This document shows, in pieces, positions 59,050 to 64,000 of a stretch of 64,000 bases of DNA; the first letter of the stretch is position 1, and each line of letters starts with the position of its first letter. The position numbers and the translations under genes are program-made. The notes below the pieces were generated by a model that worked only from the letters and a program-made list of their open reading frames with translations, was not told where the DNA came from and ran no database searches. The DNA is from Streptomyces diastaticus subsp. diastaticus (GTDB lineage: Bacteria > Actinomycetota > Actinomycetes > Streptomycetales > Streptomycetaceae), in assembly GCF_011170125.1 (NCBI RefSeq), contig NZ_BLLN01000002.1:186001-250000 (forward strand), in the 5' to 3' direction.

Positions 59050-60239
59050 TGGCCGCTCCCGCACGCAAGGTACTGACCGGCGCCCGGGTGGTGCTGCCCT
59101 CCGGCACGGTTCCCGACGGCGAGGTCGTGATCGACGGCGCGCACATCGGCGGGAGCGCTCCCTCGGCCGGTCAGGAGCCCGCCGCCGAGCACTGGGACCT
59201 GACGGGCCACTGGGTCGTGCCCGGCTTCGTGGACCTGCACAACCACGGTGGCGGCGGCGCCTCCTTCACCTCCGGCACCGTCGAGGACGTGCTGACCGGC
59301 ATCGCCACGCACCGCGCGCACGGCACGACGACCCTGGTCGCCTCCACGGTCACCGGCGAGATGGACTTCCTCGCCGCCCGCGCCGGGCTGCTCTCGGAGC
59401 TGACCGAGCAGGGCGACCTGGCCGGCATCCACTTCGAGGGCCCGTTCATCTCGCCCTGCCGCAAGGGCGCCCACAGCGAGGCCCTGCTGCGCGATCCGCG
59501 CCCCGCCGACGTGGCGGCCCTGCTCGACGCGGCCCGGGGCGCCGCCCGCATGGTCACCCTCGCCACGGAACTGCCCGGCGGCCTGGACTCCGTACGTCTG
59601 CTCGCCGACCGGGGTGTCATCGCGGCCGTCGGCCACACCGACGCCACGTACGAGCAGACGGTGGCCGCGATCGACGCGGGTGCCACGGTCGCCACCCACC
59701 TCTTCAACGCGATGCCGCCGCTGGGCCACCGCGCACCCGGCCCGATCACGGCGCTGCTGGAGGACGAGCGGGTCACCGTCGAGCTGATCAACGACGGGAC
59801 GCACCTGCACCCTGCCGTGCTGGAGCTGGCGTTCCGGCAGGCCGGCGCGGACCGGGTCGCGTTCATCACGGACGCGATGGACGCGGCCGGCTTCGGCGAC
59901 GGCCGCTACCTGCTGGGCCCGCTGGAGGTCGACGTGGTCGACGGGGTGGCCCGGCTGGTGGAGGGCGGCTCGATCGCCGGGTCCACCCTCACCCTGGACC
60001 GCGCCTTCCGCCGGGCCGCCCTCGTCGACGAGCTGCCCGTCGGCCAGATCGTGCGCGCCCTCTCCGCCAACCCGGCCCGCCTCCTGGGCCTGGACCACCG
60101 CATCGGCTCGCTGGAGCCCGGCAAGGACGCCGACCTGGTCGTCCTGGACGAGGGGTTCGCGGTGAAGGGTGTCCTGCGGCACGGCGAGTGGGTCGTCACC
60201 CCGCAGGTCCCGGCGACGGCCGGCCCTTCGGCGGCCTGA
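59049..60239 (+). CDS. nagA: N-acetylglucosamine-6-phosphate deacetylase NagA
   Basis: A 396-residue amidohydrolase removing the acetyl group of GlcNAc-6-P. PGFVDLHNHGGGG (metal His-x-His), IHFEGPFISPCRKGAH (Glu and Pro-Phe loop), AVGHTDATYEQ, THLFNAMPPLGHR and FITDAMDAAG (catalytic Asp) are all present. It is translationally coupled to nagK and followed by a 599-bp spacer rather than a terminator I can recognise. The product GlcN-6-P is the DasR effector. Confidence 0.94.
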   Translation: MAAPARKVLTGARVVLPSGTVPDGEVVIDGAHIGGSAPSAGQEPAAEHWDLTGHWVVPGFVDLHNHGGGGASFTSGTVEDVLTGIATHRAHGTTTLVASTVTGEMDFLAARAGLLSELTEQGDLAGIHFEGPFISPCRKGAHSEALLRDPRPADVAALLDAARGAARMVTLATELPGGLDSVRLLADRGVIAAVGHTDATYEQTVAAIDAGATVATHLFNAMPPLGHRAPGPITALLEDERVTVELINDGTHLHPAVLELAFRQAGADRVAFITDAMDAAGFGDGRYLLGPLEVDVVDGVARLVEGGSIAGSTLTLDRAFRRAALVDELPVGQIVRALSANPARLLGLDHRIGSLEPGKDADLVVLDEGFAVKGVLRHGEWVVTPQVPATAGPSAA

Positions 60240-60259
60240 CCTCGTCCGCCCGGCCGGAC

Positions 60260-60298
60260 GGACTGACCGGCCGGACTGACCGCTCGGACTGACCGCTC
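60260..60298. repeat. Three tandem 13-bp units
   Basis: GGACTGACCGGCC (60260) then two identical GGACTGACCGCTC (60273 and 60286). Confidence 0.8.
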
Positions 60299-60420
60299 GG
60301 CCCGACGACCACCGTGCTGATGCCGGCCCCGGCAGGCCGGCGGTCTGCCCGGCGGTGAGGCCGGCCCCCTCGGGCCCCCGTCCCGCGTCCCAGACCTCGC
60401 TCTCGGCCCGGCCGGGCCCG

Positions 60421-60510
60421 AGCAGCGTGGCGCCGCCCCCGTCCGCCGCCCCGCCCACCGGGCCGAAGCAGCGTGGCGCCGCCCCCGTCCGCCGCCCCGC
60501 CCACCGGGCC
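60421..60510. repeat. Exact 44-bp direct repeat, 46-bp period
   Basis: Bases 60421-60464 and 60467-60510 are identical, separated by GA. The unit begins AGCAGCGTGGCGCC and ends CCCACCGGGCC. No homologous third copy was noticed elsewhere in the window. Confidence 0.92.
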
Positions 60511-60838
60511 CGTGCGGCGGGTGTTCTCGGCGGGCCCGGTGACGGTCCACCGGGTGGCCCTGTGGACGTCGCCGGAGGTGTGCGCCACCCCCGGCGGCAC
60601 CGCCGGTCAGCACGATCCGCCCCCGGTTCTCCCCGAGCGCCGGCGGGGCGTACCGGCCAGGGCGGCCGAAGAGGCCCGGTCTCCGCTGACGCCACGTCAC
60701 CAGCCGCCCGGGTCAAGGCCGGTCCACCCCTTCCGCACCCTCGCGGAATCGCCTAGGTTTGGCATGATCAGGCCACGAAACCGCAGGCAGCCCCGCCGTC
60801 ACCCCTCAGGCGGGCCAGGGCAGCACAGGGCTGGAACC

Positions 60839-61768
60839 GTGATCCTCACCGTCACACTGAACACCGCCGTCGACCTGACCTACCACGTCCCGGCCCTGCG
60901 CGAGCACACCACCCACCGGGTCACCGAGACCCGGGAACGCCCCGGCGGCAAGGGCCTGAACGTCGCCCGCGTCCTGGCCCGGCTCGGCCACGACACCACC
61001 GTCACCGGCTTCGCCGGCGGCCCCACCGGCGCCTGGCTGCGCGAGGCCCTCTCCGGTGAGAGCCGGGTCCGCGACGCCCTGGTCCCGATCGGCGGCACCA
61101 CCCGCCGCACCGTGGCCGTCGTCGACACCGCCGGTGGCGACACCACCCAGTTCAACGAGCCCGGCCCGATCGTGACCGCCGCCGAGTGGGAGGCGCTGAA
61201 GAGGGCGTACGCGACGCTGCTGCCCGGCGCCGAAGCGGTCGCCCTCTGCGGCAGTCTCCCGCCCGGCGTGCCCGTCGGGGCCTACGCCCACCTGATCCGC
61301 GAGGCCCGCGCCGCGAACGTCCCCGTGCTCCTCGACACCAGCGGCGAGCCGCTGCGCCGGGGCATCGCCGCCCGCCCCGACCTGGTCAAGCCGAACGCCA
61401 CCGAACTCGCCGACCTCACCGGCACCCGCGACCCCCGCCACGCCGCCCGCGCCGCCCGCCGCCGGGGCGCCCGCGCCGTCGTCGCCTCGCTGGGCGCCGA
61501 GGGCCTGCTCGCGGAGACGGCGGCGGGCGCCTGGCGGGCCGCACCCCCGGCCCCGGTCCGGGGCAACCCGACGGGCGCGGGCGACTCCGCCGTGGCCGGG
61601 CTGCTCGCCGGCCTCGTCGAGGGCGCCGACTGGCCGGACCGCCTGGTGCGGGCCGCCGCCCTCTCCGCCGCGACCGTGCACGCCTCGGCCGCCGGGGAGT
61701 ACGACGAGGCCGTCTACCGCGACCTCGCCGTCCGTATCACCGCCACCGCGCCGCACGGGGCCGCCTGA
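60839..61768 (+). CDS. PfkB-family sugar-phosphate kinase (1-phosphofructokinase/tagatose-6-P kinase type)
   Basis: A 309-residue ribokinase-superfamily kinase. LTVTLNTAVDLTYHV at the start and RPGGKGLNVARVLARLG are typical of the 1-phosphofructokinase/LacC subgroup; NPTGAGDSAVAGLLAGLV holds the catalytic Asp in GAGD. With a class II aldolase 69 bp downstream it would phosphorylate a ketohexose-6-phosphate (or fructose-1-P) for cleavage. GTG 60839 is chosen for the conserved N-terminus; AGGG lies about 10 bases upstream. Confidence 0.87.
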   Translation: MILTVTLNTAVDLTYHVPALREHTTHRVTETRERPGGKGLNVARVLARLGHDTTVTGFAGGPTGAWLREALSGESRVRDALVPIGGTTRRTVAVVDTAGGDTTQFNEPGPIVTAAEWEALKRAYATLLPGAEAVALCGSLPPGVPVGAYAHLIREARAANVPVLLDTSGEPLRRGIAARPDLVKPNATELADLTGTRDPRHAARAARRRGARAVVASLGAEGLLAETAAGAWRAAPPAPVRGNPTGAGDSAVAGLLAGLVEGADWPDRLVRAAALSAATVHASAAGEYDEAVYRDLAVRITATAPHGAA

Positions 61769-61837
61769 CCCCGGACGCCAGCCCGACCGGACGCGGCCGA
61801 CCGGCCGACGTCCGCCGACACCCGCAGGGGGAGAGCC

Positions 61838-62683
61838 GTGCCACTCGTACCGACCGGGGAACTCGTCGCCGAAGCGGCGGCCGCCGGGAGAGCCGTCGCC
61901 GCGTTCAACGTGATCACCCTCGAACACGCCGAGGCCGTCGCCGCCGCCGCCGAGGAGGCCGGGCTGCCGGCCGTCCTCCAGATCTCGCAGAACGCCGTCG
62001 CCTACCACGGCCACCGGCTGGGGCCCGTCGCCGCCGCCACCGCCGCCGTCGCCCGCTGCTCCACCGCCCCGCTCGCCCTCCACCTCGACCACGTCGAGTC
62101 CTGGGAGCTGGTCGAGGCGGCCCCCGCCGAGGGGTTCGGCTCGGTCATGTACGACGCCTCGCGGCTGTCCGCCGAGGAGAACCTGCGCCGCACCGCCGAG
62201 GCCGTACGGTTCGGCCACGCGCACGGCCTGTGGGTCGAGGCGGAGCTGGGCCGGATCGGCGGCAAGCCCGGCGAGCCACCGCTCGACGCGCACGCCCCCG
62301 GAGTCCGCACCGACCCGGCCGAGGCGGCCGTGTACGTGAAGGAGACCGGGGTGGACGCCCTGGCGGTGGCCGTCGGCTCCTCGCACGCCATGGCGGAGCG
62401 GACCGCCGCCCTCGACCACACCCTGGTCACCGCCCTCCGCCGCGCCGTACCGGTCCCCCTGGTGCTGCACGGCTCCAGCGGGGTGCCCGACGAGGAACTG
62501 GCCCACGCGGTCCGCTCCGGCATGACGAAGATCAACATCGGGACGGCCCTCAACCAGGCGTTCACCGCCGCCCTCACCACCCACCTCACCGACCACCCGG
62601 ACCCCCGCCCGTACCTCTCCCTGGCCCGGGCCGCCGTACGCGGCCGCGCCCACCACTTCCTGACGGTGCTGGCCGGGGCCTGA
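61838..62683 (+). CDS. Class II ketose-bisphosphate aldolase (GatY/KbaY/FbaA type)
   Basis: A 281-residue zinc aldolase cleaving fructose- or tagatose-1,6-bisphosphate into two trioses. AFNVITLEHAEAVAAAA, LHLDHVES (Asp and Zn His), the strand AVAVGSSHAMA (variant of GTSHG), VLHGSSGVPDEEL (Zn His) and KINIGTALNQAF (phosphate loop) are all in place. It is shorter than the 340-residue housekeeping aldolase of Streptomyces and matches the 280-residue GatY/KbaY group. GTG 61838 follows AGGGGGAGAG. It probably forms an operon with the preceding kinase. Confidence 0.88.
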   Translation: MPLVPTGELVAEAAAAGRAVAAFNVITLEHAEAVAAAAEEAGLPAVLQISQNAVAYHGHRLGPVAAATAAVARCSTAPLALHLDHVESWELVEAAPAEGFGSVMYDASRLSAEENLRRTAEAVRFGHAHGLWVEAELGRIGGKPGEPPLDAHAPGVRTDPAEAAVYVKETGVDALAVAVGSSHAMAERTAALDHTLVTALRRAVPVPLVLHGSSGVPDEELAHAVRSGMTKINIGTALNQAFTAALTTHLTDHPDPRPYLSLARAAVRGRAHHFLTVLAGA

Positions 62684-62700
62684 GACGGGGCCGCCCGTCC

Positions 62701-63252
62701 TCAGTCGTCGTCCCAGCGCTTGCGGACGAAGGCGGCCGTCCCGGTCACCAGGGTGTTCGCCGGAACGTCCTTGGTGACCACGCTCCCGGCACCGACCACG
62801 GCGCCGCGGCCGATCGTGACGCCGGGCAGGACGGTGACCGCCGCACCGAGCCACGCGCCCGCCTCGATCGTGATGGGCGCCCGCGTGATGTACGCCCGCC
62901 GGTCGGCGACGGGGAGCGGGTGGTCGGAGGAGATGAGGTTGGTCTTCGGGCCGATCAGCACGCCCTCGCCCAGCCGGATGCCGCCCTGGTCGTAGAAGGT
63001 GCACTCCTGGTTGACGAAGACGTGCTCCGCGAAGTCGATGCGCAGCCCGAAGTCCGTGTGGAAGGGAGGGTGGACGGTGACGGAGGCGGGCAGTGGCCCG
63101 CCGACGATCTCGGCCAGCAGCGCCGCCCGCCCGGCCTCGTCGTCGAAGGGGAGCACGTTGAGCCGCGAGGTCAGCGCGGTCACGTGCGCGATCCGCTCGG
63201 CCACCCGCGCGAACTCGGGCGTACGGACGTGGAGACGGTCAGGAGCAGACAC
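62701..63252 (-). CDS. Sugar O-acetyltransferase (NodL/LacA/Maa, left-handed beta-helix)
   Basis: A 183-residue hexapeptide-repeat acetyltransferase using acetyl-CoA on a sugar hydroxyl. Hexapeptide turns run GGIRLGEGVLIGPKTNLISS and GAWLGAAVTVLPGVTIGRGA, and the catalytic His is in SSDHPLP. It is convergent with the aldolase (17 bp apart). GTG 63252 has GAGGAA just upstream; GTG 63264 would add four residues. The acceptor may be a sugar handled by the adjacent amino-sugar locus. Confidence 0.88.
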   Translation of the reverse strand: MSAPDRLHVRTPEFARVAERIAHVTALTSRLNVLPFDDEAGRAALLAEIVGGPLPASVTVHPPFHTDFGLRIDFAEHVFVNQECTFYDQGGIRLGEGVLIGPKTNLISSDHPLPVADRRAYITRAPITIEAGAWLGAAVTVLPGVTIGRGAVVGAGSVVTKDVPANTLVTGTAAFVRKRWDDD

Positions 63253-63413
63253 AGGGTTCCTCACGGAAGGGGCGGGGCCGGGGGCCGGACGGTCGGGCAG
63301 CGAAGGCCGCCCGAGGAGGCGGATGATCCACCATCAGTTGCCTCGCCGGAACGACCCATCCATCCAACGGCCGCCCGCGCCAAGGATCAAACAACGCACC
63401 CCGCACCCACGAT

Positions 63414-63426
63414 CAACCAACGGTTG
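63414..63426. promoter_or_regulatory. Inverted repeat CAACC-AAC-GGTTG upstream of LysR gene
   Basis: A perfect 5-3-5 inverted repeat 21 bp before the LysR ATG, in the divergent acetyltransferase/LysR spacer. Its position fits an autoregulatory LysR site, though it lacks the classic T-N11-A form. Confidence 0.35.
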
Positions 63427-63446
63427 TCCGACGTACGCTGGTCGGC

Positions 63447-64000
63447 ATGGATCTCACCGCCGTACGCACCTTCGTCGCCGTCGCGGAGGCCGGGCAGTTC
63501 CAGGAAGCCGCGGTCGACCTCGCGATCACGCCCCAGGCGGTGTCCAAGCGCGTGGCCGCCCTGGAACGGGAGCTGGGCGTCCGCCTCTTCGACCGGGACG
63601 CGCGCGGAGCGCGGCTCTCCCTCGACGGACAGGCGTTCCTGCCGCACGCCCGCGCGCTGCTCCGGGCCGCCGAGCGGGCCGCCGCCTCGGTGCGGCCGGG
63701 CAGCAGGGCGCTGCGCGTCGACGTGATCGGGCGGCAGCTCTCGCTGGCGGGCCTGCTGCGGGGCTTCCACCGGGCCCATCCCGACACGGAGTTGGACGTC
63801 GTCACGCTCTTCGACTCCGGCACGGCCGTGGCGGCGGTCCGGGACGGCTCCGTCGACGCGACGTTCCGCGCCATGACCGTGCCGGGCCACCGGCTGCCCG
63901 CCGGGGTCACGGCCACCCCGGTCTTCGACGAACCGCTCCACCTGTTCACCGGGCCGGGCCACCCGTACGCCGACGCCCCCTCGATCACCCCGGCCCAGCT
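63447..64000 (+). CDS. LysR family transcriptional regulator (3' partial)
   Basis: The first 184 codons of a LysR regulator, running off the window. The winged helix-turn-helix DLTAVRTFVAVAEAGQFQEA and ITPQAVSKRVAALERELGVR is canonical; the effector domain begins about residue 88 (LRVDVIGRQLSLAGLLRGFH). It is divergent from the sugar O-acetyltransferase gene, its likely target. Confidence 0.92.
   Translation, partial: MDLTAVRTFVAVAEAGQFQEAAVDLAITPQAVSKRVAALERELGVRLFDRDARGARLSLDGQAFLPHARALLRAAERAAASVRPGSRALRVDVIGRQLSLAGLLRGFHRAHPDTELDVVTLFDSGTAVAAVRDGSVDATFRAMTVPGHRLPAGVTATPVFDEPLHLFTGPGHPYADAPSITPAQ

Larger units (their letters stand above)
60240..60838. other. Intergenic region with tandem repeats upstream of the PfkB kinase gene
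   Basis: About 600 bp without a supported gene. It contains a 13-bp triple repeat (60260-60298) and an exact 44-bp direct repeat (60421-60510). Near 60750-60775 the GC content drops (CCTAGGTTTGGCATGATCAGG), a likely promoter zone for the kinase gene. Confidence 0.55.

Overview
The window is a very GC-rich chromosomal segment from a Streptomyces-like actinomycete. The evidence is the strong G/C bias at third codon positions, many GTG starts and leaderless-looking promoters, a conservon (cvn) operon, two rare TTA (bldA-type) codons, DasR-type operators, groEL2 with CIRCE elements, a 25-residue bL37 ribosomal protein gene and a Streptomyces-style gas-vesicle cluster. I saw no tRNA, rRNA, insertion sequence, prophage or CRISPR array. 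The gene order groEL2 - cold shock - MoaD/ThiS - thrC - gpgS - otsA/otsB - DUF3263 ... nagK - nagA resembles, from memory only, the S. coelicolor region near SCO4283-SCO4308.

Layout. 0-7 kb: end of a YihY membrane protein, an acyl-CoA oxidase, and a convergent conservon cvnABCD plus a P450 (cvnE) that lacks the ExxR motif. 7-14 kb: a membrane protein, a tandem-repeat spacer, a helicase-associated protein and the DNA-repair helicase XPB. 14-31 kb: single genes and small operons, including a peptidoglycan-binding exoprotein, a TTA-containing glutamate-cysteine ligase-like gene, a TetR/nitroreductase pair with twin operators, a GT87 mannosyltransferase, a HelD/HelR-like RNA-polymerase helicase, a Tat-exported class A beta-lactamase, cutC, a Cmx/CmlR-like exporter and several proteins of unknown function. 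31-36 kb: a MurNAc gene set (RpiR regulator, MurQ etherase, PTS EIIBC) with its operator overlapping the promoter. 36-43 kb: small conserved genes, bL37, groEL2 with tandem CIRCE, a cold-shock protein, a MoaD/ThiS protein ending in GGC, and thrC behind a SAM-I (S-box) riboswitch. 43-47 kb: compatible-solute genes gpgS, otsA and otsB.

47.5-54.8 kb: a two-armed convergent gas-vesicle cluster. One arm (minus strand) is gvpO-A-F-G-Y-Z; the other (plus strand) holds two GvpA/J-domain proteins, gvpK and gvpL. The two GvpA/J proteins carry unusual C-terminal domains: a zinc ribbon in one, an apparent PH/GRAM-like tandem in the other. 55-63 kb: an amino-sugar locus with a lipoprotein solute-binding protein, an AgaS/NagB-II-like SIS deaminase candidate, a DasR-type operator, nagK, nagA, a PfkB sugar kinase and a class II aldolase. 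This set could form a complete route from N-acetylhexosamine to triose phosphates. The window ends in a sugar acetyltransferase and the start of a LysR regulator.

The most notable items are the modified gas-vesicle J-type proteins, the SAM-I riboswitch on thrC, the GGC-ended sulfur-carrier protein, the P450 without ExxR, the Aga-like amino-sugar set under DasR-type control, and several exact or near-exact tandem repeats in intergenic DNA.
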